A DNA stretch of 64,000 nucleotides from contig CM041198.1 in NCBI GenBank assembly GCA_023078555.1, positions 190,856-254,855 on the forward strand. Reading direction: 5' to 3'. Positions within the stretch are counted from its first letter, which is position 1. Each line of letters opens with the position of its first letter. Positions 1 through 12,200 of this stretch are shown one piece after another. The DNA comes from Ulva prolifera. Taxonomy: Eukaryota > Chlorophyta > Ulvophyceae > Ulvales > Ulvaceae. The notes beneath the pieces are model-generated. The model had not been told where the DNA came from and searched no databases. It saw only the letters and a list, made by a program, of their open reading frames with translations. A program made the position numbers and the translations under genes.

Positions 1-1370
1 CTCAACAGTCTCAGGCGTGGGATTGCCCGTGCAAAGATACGCAAACTCATGCGACACACGTCCATGCGCCAACACCACGGACTGCAAAATGTTCAGTGTT
101 TGCCTCATGTCACCCTTGCCAAGATGACAAACCGCCTCGAGTCCGTTCTCATCTGACTGCATGACACAGTCGTGAGCATGTGAACTTTGTAGAGGGCTGC
201 GACCAGGATCTTGCAAAGGTTCTAGTTCTGTTTTCTAAAGACTGGCGTATTCAAACAGAAGTGCAATGGCATGAAAAACCACACCAGAGATCAACAAAAT
301 TGATAGCGGCGTTGTGTATTCGTGTTAGCCTGTGGCACCACAGACGGCAGATGCACATAGCTTTGTGCTGAAAAGGCACTGCACCCATGAAACTGAGAAT
401 GCACCTGGACATCCTCAGCCTGACATATTTCCTTCAAACGCTTCTTCACGAATTGGTCAGGCAATGGAGGGAATCTAAAACGTGTACACCGAGACTGCAG
501 AGCTGGAATAATTTTGTTCACATAATTGCAAATAAGACAGAACCGCGCATTCCTGCATGCATGACGAATTGTTGATGACAGGATTCCCCAAATGCACTAA
601 ACAGCCACGACTCCCCACGTTTCCAACCTGTCCCCAAATGCACATGTGGCACAGTGGTACCGTACCTTGCATACTTCTCAATAACTCGGCGCAAAGCAAA
701 TTGTGCGTCCTTTGTCATGGCATCACATTCGTCCAAAACTATCAATTTGAAAGTAGATGAAAAAACACTCTTCGTGGATGCAAAATCTTGTATCTCCTGA
801 CGTACAACAGATATACCGCGATCATCCGAAGCGTTCAGCTCAAGCGTCATCTTCTGCATATTCTTGCCATACAGCTGTCTGGCGATTGCCAACACAGTTG
901 ATGTTTTCCCTGTCCCTGTACCATCAGATGAGGGTAGGTTTTATTCAAAATCAGCGGTGGTTGGCGACGATGCCCCCCCCTTTCTCACGGTGCACTACAA
1001 CTACTGTCGCTGGTGCTGACAATGTCCACTTCATTTGGCCGTTTCATGAACTCATTATCCATACTTAACGTAAGCATGCATGCGTCTATAGAGGACCGTG
1101 CAAACAGTACCAGTACATGATCACGTCCTGCACTGTGTCGGAGTACATCAGGCGTAACTCCCACCACTGTGGAATCAAACCTGGAGGACCGTAAAGCAGA
1201 AGATGAGGAAGACGATTTTCATCGGTCAGACGTTTAATAGTACCCACGATTTCCTTATTCGCAGCTACATCATCTAGCGTTTGAGGCCTGTATTTTTCGA
1301 TCCAGGGCTGGTTTGCTGTGGTATCGTGTTTCGCAATGACTGCTCGACTGGTACTAGCGCCTTCAGTCAT
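1..1370 (-). CDS. RFC3: Replication factor C small subunit (plant RFC3 / human RFC5 type), 5' part
   Basis: This is a small AAA+ subunit of the nuclear clamp loader that opens and loads PCNA onto primed DNA. Four exons on the minus strand fit in frame: 1370-1181, 915-666, 552-405 and 156-1. The gene runs off the window start, so the C-terminal part is missing. The start at 1370 gives an N-terminus followed by [13 protein letters not shown], the RFC box. The Walker A motif GPPGTGKTS is rebuilt across the first intron, which supports that junction. [10 protein letters not shown], the Walker B region [18 protein letters not shown], the sensor-1 segment [21 protein letters not shown] and [12 protein letters not shown] follow in family order. 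VLDECDAMT has Cys where many RFC proteins have Ala, as seen in other RFC subunits. The wording of these motifs is closest to human RFC5/plant RFC3. The gene is divergent from the permuted GTPase gene starting at 1918. Confidence 0.93.
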
Positions 1371-1917
1371 TGCTCGAGTATTCGATAACGGAAAATCGGC
1401 TCAGCGCCTATGGGCCAGCGTGGTCCGTTGGGCTGTGTAGAGCAATTTACCGCTCCGAGTGACAGGCCGAGGACCGACGTAAAGAAGTCCGAACGATCAC
1501 TTCAGGGAGAAATTGTGGCAGGATCTAGATCTGGTGTAAGTGCCTTGCCAGGCTGTGGGCTGCCGTCGCGATCCAGCACCCTTCCCAAAACCAAAATCAT
1601 CACTGGCCCCCGTTGCAACGCGTTCCTCGACATCGCCCAAATGCATGCACGTTTACGTGGCATGTTGCTGGACAGCGTTCCAACCCGCCTGAGCTGCACG
1701 TTGACAAACGTGCACGCCAAAGAGCACAGAGTGGCGCAGTGGACGCTTGACATCATCAGTCATGGTGGCCTTCTATAGCTTCGCAGATTTTCCTCGCCCA
1801 GGATCTGCTGTACTTGGCCGACGAGTCTGTGTCGCGGCTCCCGGCGTTCTTGAGCGCGATCAAGCAGGCATGTAGAACAGCAGGATTTACTCATAGTTCT
1901 GTCATAACTTGCATGTA
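1371..1917. other. Divergent intergenic region
   Basis: This 547-bp spacer separates the starts of two divergent genes and should hold both promoters. Open frames occur on both strands (for example 1410-1778 plus), but none has recognisable domains or a splice-consistent partner. I see no tRNA or repeat here. Confidence 0.5.
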
Positions 1918-4186
1918 ATGTCTCGGATTGTGCACGTTCCCCGGGCTTGTATACGATTGCGCAGTCTGTTGAACCCTCCACTACGGCGACATGCGTGCAC
2001 AGCTCATAAAGAAGATTTGGAACCGAATTGGCAAGATTTTTTCGACAGTATAGATAGTGATGATCTTGGAATCGAAGGCATTTTCGACGAGCAAGCACCT
2101 TCGAAAGCGGAGCAGCGGTCTGCTGGCAGCTGTTATGGTTGTGGTGCAGAGCTTCAAGTCACGGACCCCACCCACCCCGGCTTTGTAGAAGAGAGCATAT
2201 ATGCTCACAAGAAGAAACATAAGCAGCAAAAGACTATTTTGTGTGCCAGGCACGTCTGCGTTGTTTCACTGTCATGTGCCTGCATAACGCGCCAACATGG
2301 ACGTGATGCTTCTGCCGTGTATCCAAGTAGAAATTTCTGATATAGTACAGTGAGTGATACCTTTTCTATCCTCACATGGCTGAAAGGCACAGGTGCCAAG
2401 CTCTCACACATGGTAAGATGGTACCTGCGGTTGTTGACTTCAGTCAGCAACAGGAGCGGTTGCTGGACAGATCAAGTGGAACTGACGATCCGCCATCGTC
2501 CAGCCACGATGAGGGGCAAGAAGGTTTGGTATTCAAAGGGGAGCCATTGATTACGCCACAGCAATTGCGGGAGCAGTTGACGGTATGCATCTTCTATCAC
2601 ATCTGGGACTGCAGAGAGTGATCAACACAGGGTGAAAAATATCATCATCAGCCTTGAACAGTTTTCTCGGCAAGTATGTGTACGAACTTATCGCCGGATC
2701 ACCCGCAGGTCATACGGCAATCGAAGTCTATGTGCGTGATGATAATGGACATTCTTGACACATCGGGCAGTTTCATATCCCGGATCCGTAATCTCATCGG
2801 CTCCAATCCTGTTATTGTTGTGGCCACCAAGGTAGACCTGTTGCCGAAAGGCACAGACAGCTCACAAGTTCTGAGCTGGTTGAACGACTTCATTGAATTC
2901 AAGAAGCTGAATTGCCTAGGGGTGCACCTGGTCAGTAACAAAACCGGTATGGCTTACTTGCTGAATCCATGATTGCGCCAACTTTATACATGTCATCTAG
3001 AGCAGTGCCACGTATTGTCTGCAGGGGCAGGATTTGACCAAGCTTGCGCTAGCATTCTTTCACAGAGACTGGGAAGGGATGTGTACATCGTAGGAGCTGC
3101 CAATGTGGGCAAGTCTGCTTTTGTACGGCGCATGCTGAAGGAAATGGCGAGCATGGACTCACGGCATTTCGACGCTAAAGCAACACAGGTTGGCCGCAGG
3201 CTGCCTGTGGAGAGTGCAATGCCTGGCACCACATTGGGATTTGTAAAGCTAGGGGCATTCTCTTCGGGAGGCGCGCTATACGATACACCAGGTGCAGCCG
3301 CTAGACTTGACTGGGTCACTTTCAGGCCTCCAAATTCATGTGCCACCGTCTGCAGCGACTAACCCGGTTGGTGCACATATAAGGTGCACATATCTGTGCT
3401 AAAGCTCATCGCTCAGCTTGACCTGTTGACAGCTGCTGAATGCAGGGTTGCACTTGCATCACCGCTTCCTCCACATATTGACACCACCCGAGCTTAAGGC
3501 AATACACCCAAAGCGCAAGCTTCGACCATATGTGGCTGCCTCTCCTGAGGAGGTTGCTGAGCAATACTCTGTAACAGAGCCAAGTGCGACATATTTTTGG
3601 GGAGCAGTCCTGCGCATCGATGTGGTTGAGAGTCCTCCAGACACACTGCTAGTGTTTTTCGGCACCGGGGTCATGCAGGTATGAATTACACCATCACTTG
3701 CCTGGCGGTGTTGAACACAACGCTGCACTCAGCCCATTTGTCGAGCGCATGCGTTGTCCTGCAGCATTTTTCCTCACGGCAGCTCATGCACACGCTGAGC
3801 ATAGAACACCGCAGCTCACTTGTCTGTGTGCTGTGATTTTGCCGGAGAATGTGCAGGTGTATGCATGCCGGCTGGTGCAGGAAGATGAGATCTTGGATTT
3901 CAATGATTTTCGCCAAGGTGATGATGATGCCAATGCATTCGGTGGCAGGAGCGTTGCAATGCGCGGTGGATTGCGATTGGCTCGGGTAATTGAGCTGGAA
4001 TCAGCCGGGTTCACAACCACATTAGCAGACATCACAGTGAGTGGGATGCCTGGATGGGTGAGCGTGATCTCAGGAGGCATGCATGGTGTGGTGAAGCTAC
4101 ATGTTCATGCGCCCAGGGGTGTGGAAGTTGCTATTAGGCCTCCGTTACCATGCACAACACCGGTGTCTGCCGGAGCCATGCTGTGA
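1918..4186 (+). CDS. Circularly permuted GTPase of the YqeH/NOA1/BPG2 family, organellar
   Basis: Members of this family assist small ribosomal subunit or rRNA maturation in plastids and mitochondria. Six exons join in frame to about 529 codons: 1918-2249, 2393-2582, 2709-2946, 3025-3291, 3446-3678 and 3857-4186. The N-terminus is Arg-rich (MSRIVHVPRACIRLRSLL), consistent with an organelle transit peptide. A four-Cys zinc finger follows: C72-x2-C75 and C109-x2-C112. Its second half (CARC) only forms if intron 1 uses a GC donor. The GTPase motifs are in permuted order: G5/G4 region (ATKVDLLPKG), then P-loop (GAANVGKS), then switch region SAMPGTT, then DTPG across an intron. The C-terminal segment contains LTPPELKAIHPKRKLRPY, DITVSGMPGWV and VEVAIRPPLP, as in BPG2/YqeH proteins. 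The true start is the ATG at 1918. I cannot decide between the BPG2 and NOA1 subfamilies, or the target organelle. Confidence 0.9.
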
Positions 4187-4228
4187 TAAGCTATGCGGCC
4201 TACTTCACTCATCCTAGCCCAGGCAAGT

Positions 4229-4233
4229 TGTAA
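4229..4233 (+). promoter_or_regulatory. TGTAA poly(A) signal of the permuted GTPase gene
   Basis: TGTAA lies 43 nt after the stop codon at 4186. This matches the pentamer that chlorophyte algae use as polyadenylation signal. Confidence 0.55.
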
Positions 4234-4256
4234 CCTGCTTGTTGATGGTCTGCTGA

Positions 4257-4460
4257 TGATGCCATTTCGCTGCAGCTGCACTGTACCTCGTTATCTCGAG
4301 TACTGCAGCGCTGCGGGCTGCTGCCAGGGTGGCACAGCTGACACTGTTCTGAACACAATAGGTACATAAGGCAAGACGCCACAGTTTACCTACGGATTTC
4401 GACTCAGTATTCCAATCGTTATCTCGTGTAAACATAACTATCTATCCTCAACGGCTTCAG
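4257..4460 (+). repeat. Dispersed 204-bp repeat, copy 1
   Basis: This block is nearly identical (3 differences seen by eye) to 47113-47316 in the same orientation. The match stops sharply at both ends. Read on the plus strand it has TGTAA near its 3' end. On the minus strand it has a GAGTCGAAATCC stretch that faintly resembles a pol III B box. It lies just downstream of the ALB3 stop codon, on that gene's 3' side. Copy 2 has the same relation to TBL2. It could be a SINE-like retroposon or another short mobile element. Confidence 0.9.
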
Positions 4461-4540
4461 CTGAGCACTATTTCACAGCAGATCAGTGCAACACATTGAA
4501 CGCGGAATAACATCAGTGTGACACATGAAATATGCCACAA

Positions 4541-4545
4541 TTACA
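4541..4545 (-). promoter_or_regulatory. TGTAA poly(A) signal of ALB3
   Basis: On the minus strand TGTAA lies 73 nt past the ALB3 stop, before the 204-bp repeat. Confidence 0.5.
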
Positions 4546-4617
4546 TAAGTTTCGGGACTTTATGTGCAGGTGTGTTGAAATCACAGTGGTCATTGTCATT
4601 CGCCACTCTCAAGGAGT

Positions 4618-6394
4618 CTACTTTTGCCTCTTGCATCGTTTCATCAGATACTCGAGCTCTTCTTGTGCAACACCTTCCATGTCCGCTTCGACCACTATTA
4701 GACCACCCACAATCTCTCCAGTATCAGACTCAGCAACTGCTGCTGGAGGTTGCTGGTCGGCTCCATGACTGGGCCCCGCATTTGTCGAGTTCACAGCCTC
4801 AGATTTGTTACGAAGTGATTCTAGAGCATCCGCTCCACCCATTGGAGCTGGGGACGCAACAAAACTAGGTAAGCCCAACTCAGCAGCAAGAGCTCCCCCA
4901 CCTTCGAACTCCGGCAATGTGCATGCTGCTTTTGGTGGTGTAACAACCGGGCCTTGCCTTCGCCCCATGCCAAGCTTGGTTACAGGTCCAAGATCTGGAG
5001 TGTCTACTTGCGCCCCTCCCAACTTTCGAAAGTAAATCTGCAGCATGGGCAATAGATTTTCATAGTATCTTGTGGTATGCGGGAGCTGAGAAAAGTTTGG
5101 TGCAATAAAGAGTTCCCACATAAACCTTCGGCAAGCAGGCCGAACATCTAGTCCACTACAACTAGTCGCGTGCATGACATCAGAAAGGCAAACACGATAA
5201 CATGATCGCATGCATCAACATGACTCATGTATTCTGTGAAAGTGAGAACTGCTTGCCGCACAGCTGCAACCACGACACAGATAAACGTGCGTGTGTAGTT
5301 GCAAGGATTTAGAAAACAAGTTCAGAAACACACTTGCTGTGCAGATGTGAAGATTGAGTTTGAGAAATAGTACAGACTGAGGCCTGACGGGACGTTGAGA
5401 GAAAACCATCCAATTGTCAATGGAAGTATGTAGATGAGAATGCGCTGTGTATTTGCATTCTCATCGTTGGGATCTACGGGAGAGATGATAGCACTAGATG
5501 CATACTGGGCAGCCAGCAGCAGGACTGGCAGGACTAGGTACAGGTTAGCCTCAGGCCAACCGATGGGGGGCGCCCCATCGATGAACGGCAACAGCCAAGA
5601 CGCCCCTCCCGCAGGCGATCCTGCCGTTGGCCCTGCAATCGTCAGTTCATAACGCCTTGACAAGCTGTGCTTCTGGCGCAGGACAGAAATCAACATCAGC
5701 TTACCACTGACGGCCTGAGCTGCAAAGAATCTACAAGGCCATGGAACGCAATCCGAGATACGGAGATAGTCAGACCTGCTAATGACGGTATCCATAAGAA
5801 GCCTTCGTTGTCAAGTGAGCCAGACATGGCTACATTGTTAAGCGAGCGAAAGAGTCCAATATAAATAGGCAACTGCAGAAGTGAAGGCAAGCAGCCAGCA
5901 AGCGGGTTCACGTTAGCTTGCTGGTATAGACGAGATGTTTCTTTCTGAACTTTGTCTTTGTCCTCGCCATACCGCTCCTTAATCACGTCTATCCGTGGCT
6001 TGAGGGCTTGCACAGCCATCGCAGACTCCACTTGCTTCTTAGTGAGGGGTAGAGTGAGAAGCTTCACAAAAAGTGTCAAGGAGATGATAGACCATCCATA
6101 CGCGTATGGTAACCCTAGGCTCTGATAGAAAGTCTCAATGTTTCCGAGAATATAGTCTAAGCTGTCAACAATTGGCGCCAGCCAACCGTTGTCCGGTTTC
6201 GCTCCAGCCTCGGCCGCCTCAGCATTCATCAACCATGAAGGAGCTACTATGAGGGTTGTTGCCACAAGAAGCCTTGCTCTAGCAGGGCGAACAGACAGCG
6301 TGTCCGATGCTTCGGGATTCTCGGAGCCACATTTTGCGCGCCTTGATGGGACAACGTGCGCACGCAATGGCGCCCTGAACTTCACTGTAGCCAT
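4618..6394 (-). CDS. ALB3: Thylakoid membrane insertase ALB3 (YidC/Oxa1 family)
   Basis: ALB3 inserts light-harvesting and other proteins into the thylakoid membrane together with plastid SRP and FtsY. Three exons fit in frame: 6394-5776, 5632-5334 and 5037-4618, giving about 445 residues (Arabidopsis ALB3 is about 462). Residues 1-40 are basic and Ser-rich, like a transit peptide. RLLVATTLIVAPSWLMNAEA (about 41-60) resembles a thylakoid-transfer or small hydrophobic segment. The YidC core starts near residue 71 (GWLAPIVDSLDYILG), with TM1 about 98-118 and the conserved LPLTKKQVESAMAVQALKP. It continues with PLAGCLPSLLQLPIYIGLFR, FLWIPSLAG, LPFIDGAPPIGW, two more hydrophobic stretches and SGLSLYYFSNSIFTSAQQ. 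The tail after IYFRKLGGA carries basic KRCKRQK at the end, in the region that binds cpSRP43 in plants. It is divergent from the RPAP3-like gene. Confidence 0.96.
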
Positions 6395-6941
6395 GTTATT
6401 CAGTCAAGTGTATGCTGCTAGATAATATCGCAAGAATGAATCAAGCTTAAGAAGATATGCGAGCGTGCCAAACCCTGCTGCGTCGAGTGCAAGCGCCCCA
6501 TAAGTATGCATCCCGCTGTCACTCAATGCAGCCACTGAATTCATTGTGTTGGGGGTCGGGGAGCTGATCTATGCGATGATATCAGTACATCCTTGACATG
6601 CGCAGATACAGCAAACGGACCAGGTAGCCACCTAGGAAGCCGAGTGCCGAGAAGCCCTAATCAGCGACGTTGACACGGTCGTGTTGCTGCTGGCGATACT
6701 TATCATCTGGTCCGAGTTACGAATCCTTTGCATGGCAGCGTACGAATGATGTCGGGACTCGGAGCTTATACAACGGTCAGTCAAATGCGTTCACTGCTTG
6801 CCCACTGGACTCAGTCGTGTCGAAAGATATCATGCTGCACTCAAGCGACCATGACGGAGTGAGTCAGGAGATCGAGTGATATTCTTTCTTGCTTGCCGTA
6901 AAGTATTTGTTCCCTCAGTCGCGGCAAGCGTTGTCGAGAGG
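6395..6941. other. Divergent intergenic region between ALB3 and RPAP3-like gene
   Basis: This 547-bp spacer between two divergent starts presumably holds both promoters. I see no further gene, tRNA or repeat. Confidence 0.5.
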
Positions 6942-8732
6942 ATGGCTGAAGGTGTTGCAGATACTGCGATTGAACTGCAGCGGAACGTGCGCAACAATAC
7001 CAGAGATATGCGAGAATCACTCGAGGATTTGTTTACTTGGGAAGAGGAGATGAAGGCAAAAGAAAAAGCCATGATCAACTCCAAGCACTGTCAGGCCTCC
7101 AGCCCTCCAGTAGCATGGCCTGGAGCTGCTCTACCAGATCAGGCTTGTGGCAACCTGGGCTCTCCGCATCGATTGCGCGCAGGTGGACTGAGCTTCGAAT
7201 ACATACTGAAGCCCATTCTCAGGATGTCTTGGCGAGGGTGATCACACATGCAAACCTGCAGGAATTACTTCAGGCAATGGACAGGCAACTAAATCCCAAA
7301 ATCCAAGACCAGCGGCGGCTCACACATATGATCATTTCAAAGATAGATGGGATAATTTTGACGTTGATGCTGCTCTGGCCGAGGTCGACGCACAGCCAGA
7401 TGTCACGCAAGCTTCGGACACACAAGACTTGAAACAAGTGGTGTGCTCGCCCAGGCTGTTGTCATTCGTGTCAAGAGAGGCCTCAGACCGATTATCGTCA
7501 GGCCAGGCGATTCAATGCCATGCAAGGAGCGCCTGGACTGCTCCGGGGCGATGCGGTCATGGTGTGTATGCAGCCCGCGCCAATTCGGCGCCCTCAGAAC
7601 CCAATTGAGGAGGCAGAATTTTGGAAGAACAAAGGCAACGACTACTTCACCTTCAGAGACTTTTTAAAAGCCAAAGACTGTTATTCAAAGTCCCTGCAGT
7701 TCCTGCAAACAGTTGCCGCATACGCTAATAGAGCACTCGTGTGTATAAAGCTCAAGGAATGGAAGTTAGCTGAAGGTGATTGTTCAGCGGTAAGTTTCCA
7801 AAGAACTCATCTTTCGTCGCGCGTCGCGAGTGGATACTGACTGGGGTTTCACACTGCAGGCACTTGCCCTGGACTGTATGTATCTGAAGGCCTGGCAACG
7901 ACGCGCGTCCGCTCGAAACTCTCTCGGTGATATACTGGGATGTCTTCAGGACCTAGATTCTGCGCTGAGACTTGCGCCAGACAGTACTGCCATCAGTCAG
8001 GAGATGCGGCAGTCTCTCGTAAACTTCCTCACTTCACAGGGGCTCCGGACGCCAATGGCCAAAAGGTCAATGACTGTTCATATGTTGGAAGCTGCGCCCC
8101 AGCAAGCTGCGGCTGCAGCCAAACCAGAATTCGTGATTCAGGGGGATGGCAGCCGGTCACAGGAGCATGCTGAAGTCGCTACGTGTGTGCAACAGCAGCA
8201 GCACCAGCACCGTATGGGAACTCATGGCACTGCTTCCTCGGCATCTGGCGTACATATAGACATTTTTAGTAGTCACACGATTGCATCCGAAACTTCACAG
8301 CAGGGCCAAACAAGTGCCCTGGCTGCAGTGTTTGGCCCAGCCCCAAAAGCACACACTGCCCCGACCACCAGCACCGATTTCGAGAGAGATTGGAGAGGCT
8401 TCAAGGGGTGTCATCAGCTGCAGGTGCAGTATTTGCGTTTGGTTGAGCCCTCCACACTTCCAAATGTATTTGGAAGTGCGATGACGCCAGGCCTGCTTGC
8501 ACAGATTGTCAGTGCAGCCCTGACTTCGGTGTTGGACTCGACATTTGTAGATCACAGTATCGCAATTTTACAAAATTCAGCAAATCTTGATAGGTTCCTG
8601 ATGAACTGGATGCTTGTCAGCAAGGCAGCTACGGCAGAAATTGCTGATAAATTGCGAAAGTGTTTGACTTGCGAAACTCTGGAATTGTGGAGATCAGATC
8701 TACTTGAGATTCAACAAAAGTTTCGACTGTAA
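6942..8732 (+). CDS. RPAP3: RPAP3-like TPR cochaperone (R2TP complex)
   Basis: RPAP3 links HSP90 to the RUVBL1/2-PIH1 (R2TP) machinery, which assembles RNA polymerase II, snoRNPs and PIKK kinases. The proposed exons are 6942-7182, 7262-7437, 7574-7789 and 7860-8732, giving 501 residues. The last two introns are well supported; the first junction is the best of several. The N-terminal helix TAIELQRNVRNNTRDMRE followed by LEDLFTWEEEMKAKEK matches the RPAP3 N-terminus. TYDHFKDRWDNFDVDAAL matches the next conserved block. TPR helices begin at EEAEFWKNKGNDYF and run through LKAKDCYSKSLQFLQ, AYANRALVCIKLKEW and LKAWQRRASAR. A Gln/Ala-rich linker leads to a C-terminal RPAP3_C (monad) domain from DFERDWRGFKGCHQLQ to the end. 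SPAG1-like proteins share that domain, but the N-terminal block favours RPAP3. Confidence 0.88.
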
Positions 8733-9209
8733 CATAGTCACACAGCAGTCGATCGCCTCCGTGATAAGACTGATGATCATGCAATACCACTATGTTGCTT
8801 TAAAATTGTTGTCTGGAAGCATGTGACCTCTGATCATTCTGGTAACCATACCAACATGTAGCACCATCAGCTTGGAGCGCACTCTTGCCAATCTCAACGG
8901 CCGGGATACAAACACTGCTGGACGTGGTGCGCGGTTCAAACGAGGTTTCAGAGAACTTCAATGTTGAACAGAACTTCAATCACGACAAGGGTGTATCCCA
9001 CACATTCTCTTCACACTTCGCAGCACACCAAGCTCAGGCACCTCTTGGGGGACAAGGTACATGAGAGTGGTCTGAAACACTCCTTTAGGTGATGTACTGC
9101 CAAGGTTGTGGTCGAGTACATGTAGGAGTGTGTCTCACAAATCTGCAGCGATGCAAGACATGCCGAACAGCACGGTACACTGCACTGATGACTTCCATTA
9201 CAGCTCACC
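8733..9209. other. Convergent intergenic region
   Basis: This is the 3' flank of two convergent genes. I find no coding region, RNA gene or clear repeat. The only notable site is TGTAA on the minus strand at 9198-9202, 8 nt past the protease stop. Confidence 0.4.
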
Positions 9210-12200
9210 TCAGCGAGCTACTTTCCAAGCCCACCTATGGTCTGCCGCAGCACATGTCACCCTCACATTCTTTGGCATCCCTCTCATGACTGCAGCCATG
9301 CCGAGACGTGCACGTGGCACATCTGCTTGACAAAAGCAATATGGAGGCCCATACCCTCGCATTATCATCTCAGCAAAGGCGGCCATGAACACCCCGCAGC
9401 TGTCATCGTCCCGTTGCTCTACAAGGTTGGAAACAAGGACGGCGTCCCATCCATTGTATGGCGTATCAGCATTATGATGGTCACAGCCGTGACGGGAGCA
9501 GACTGTTTGATCAGCCTTTATCGCAAGGTTCTGCAGGGATGCCTGGGCGATGGCCACAGCATCTGGGTGATTTCCTGTGTACAGACCTCGAGCATAGGTG
9601 CAACGAACACTCTTGACAAACAATACACTACATGTGACCGCATGAATGTCCAAATAAATTTGGGCATTGCAAACATCACGAATCACAATGGTGCACAGGT
9701 TTGACCGTCGATGGAAAACTATGCATCCACACTTTCACTGGACCGTGTTGAGGTACCTTCCGGCACCATGCTTGCACATTCAAGTTTGCAGCGGAATCTC
9801 ACCTTTGTCTGCATCGGTGGCTGACACAGCTTGAACTTGACCTAGCTTGTACTTGACCCCAACACGCGTATCTTTTAACCATTCAGCGCTCTGCCCAGTG
9901 CACTCACTGCCTGCAGTTCTATGTTCACACAAGCTGCCACCCAGAATCCAATCTTCACAGTGTTTGTCAACTGCTTCCATCACAAGCCACATATACAGTG
10001 CTTTGACAATGTGTTTCGCTCTTTCCTCGTTGTAGTATTCCACATGGCCGAACACACTACAGTCAGACATTATTAGGAAACATATCCAGCGGGGTCCCGC
10101 AGCTGTAAGCCATGCCTTGCACACTGTGCGCTTGAGCAACACCTATTGGAATCATTACTTCCAAAATCCGGGACAGCGTACCTATCAAAGTACAGAATCT
10201 GTCGGTTTGGGATGTGGACAACAAGCAGGCACCAATGGATCCCATTTTCATGCACAGGAATCAACAGGACGTCCTGCACTGCAGATTTCTGATCTCTGCA
10301 TGTGCATGTGCGAAGGCGCCACATGCCTATGTCACAATGGCGTAGCCAGCAACAGTACACATAGCAGGTCATGCAGGGCATGGACTAGCAAAAATCACCT
10401 GGTTCTGGAGAGGCAGCGCTTTTCGAGTCCACCTGCACGGAGCACAGTATCCTGATGCATATGCGTGGGCAGGGTTCTGCTGAACCACCTAAATCTAGCT
10501 GTGTACATGGTCACGCATAGCCCGTCCGACTGAACAACCCCAATTGGGAAATTCTGCAACAGATACTAATTCAGTAAGCCACGAATGTCCTGAAGTCAGA
10601 AACGCTCAATTGAGCCATGTGCTCAATCACGAGTTCACTGCTCTCTTTCCTGCCGATGGTGCAACCGTTAAGGGGCTGATGCCTTTGTAAGTGCAGACTA
10701 CTCTCGATTATGTTGGCCCGAATACGCACTCACTGGAACTGTAACGGAACCGGATATGTTGATTGGCTTCGCCTGCCAGCAGCATGCGCATACACCGCCA
10801 TCCTCGAATACGGGTGCAACAAAGATAGAATCATGTATCCATTCACCATTGAAGCTGCCTTCGTAAATTTGATGGTTACAGAAGCCTTATACTGGACCCC
10901 AATGTGACCTTTTTTTACTTACCTTTGTACTGCCAGGTAGTCAATCTCAGGGACGTTGCCAAGCTCCTCCGGGCGCAAGACGCGCTTGCTGTATAGCTGT
11001 GAAAAGAAGAACGTGTTGAAGACATGAATGCGCATGGGTGATTCTAGGGATGACCAGACCTCTGCCAGATACATGTTGACTGCAATATCCTGCACACCTG
11101 CCATATCTATGTGCCTTCAAAACAGCAACAATCTCTGATCTGACATTGGCACCATGAATAGTGCACATGATCGTGATCCACGGCATCTAATTAGAGGAGG
11201 CGTCGTGCACCACTGGACACAACAGCAAATTAGCAACCCATGTAGGGCTCTTGTGGCGCCTGGATTTGCTCCGACCCGATGACACGAAGTGGAGCCTCCT
11301 GAAGGCGACAAATCAAATCATCCGGCAAGTGTGCTCCAAAGTCAGGCAAGCATGTCCAGAGACACGCCTCAGTAGCAGTTTGCTGAAACAGGGGCATCGT
11401 ACAGCTGCACCAGCTAGGCTCCACAACAGCATGTCTCCAGACGTACATTTGCTCATCACAAGAAACAAGCAGCATGCAAGATGGGCGCAAATTAATTTGC
11501 TGACAGAAGCATTGCACCACTCCATATATGGTGACAGAAGCATTGCACCACATCAATCGGCGATTCATGTCGCAGAATACAAATCGCCAGTGCTTGACGG
11601 GAGCAACCCATGTAAATCAATTCGAAAGCCAGCCAGAGAATTTCCAGCAGATCCACCATCCATAGAATTGACGCACAGTCCCATTGCCGCTGCAAGCTCC
11701 GGGCGAGCTCCTTTGCCTGTGGCAGACTACTTAGCACAGAGACCAAGGCCACCCAAGACCACCGAGCTATTGCCAGCAGGATCAACAGCCCAGGGTGCAC
11801 TGAACCCAGTATACATATTTCAAGCGCAGATTGCAAGCAGCCTCCCAAGTGCAGAGATGTGAACAATGGTCTGTCAGAGGCGTACGGCTTCAGTCTGGAA
11901 CACGCGATTCATGTGTATCACCGGGCCTGCTACTTGCAATAGATCGTGTGTTGCACATGTGGAAATCAATACAGATCCTGGATACCATAGCACCGAAAGC
12001 GACACGGTGCTGTGTCCCCAACATATCAATTGGGCATTGATATGTTTGCAGCCAGCTGGCTGAAAGAAGCCCAGTATGAATGAATAGGGGTTTCTTTCTT
12101 TCTTTCAGCAGACGGGAACCTTGATGCGCAGTGTGCCAGCTGTCCCTTGGCACACTAGGCAGGGTCTGTTGCCTTCATTTGATAGCTATGGATCGCGATT

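Noticed and set aside
1410-1778. 122-codon plus-strand frame between the RFC and GTPase genes
   Set aside because: No domain, no splice partner, and it sits in the expected divergent promoter region.
11251-11862. 203-codon plus-strand open frame
   Set aside because: It lies within the long intron of the Ulp1-type gene, has no recognised domain and no matching partner exons.
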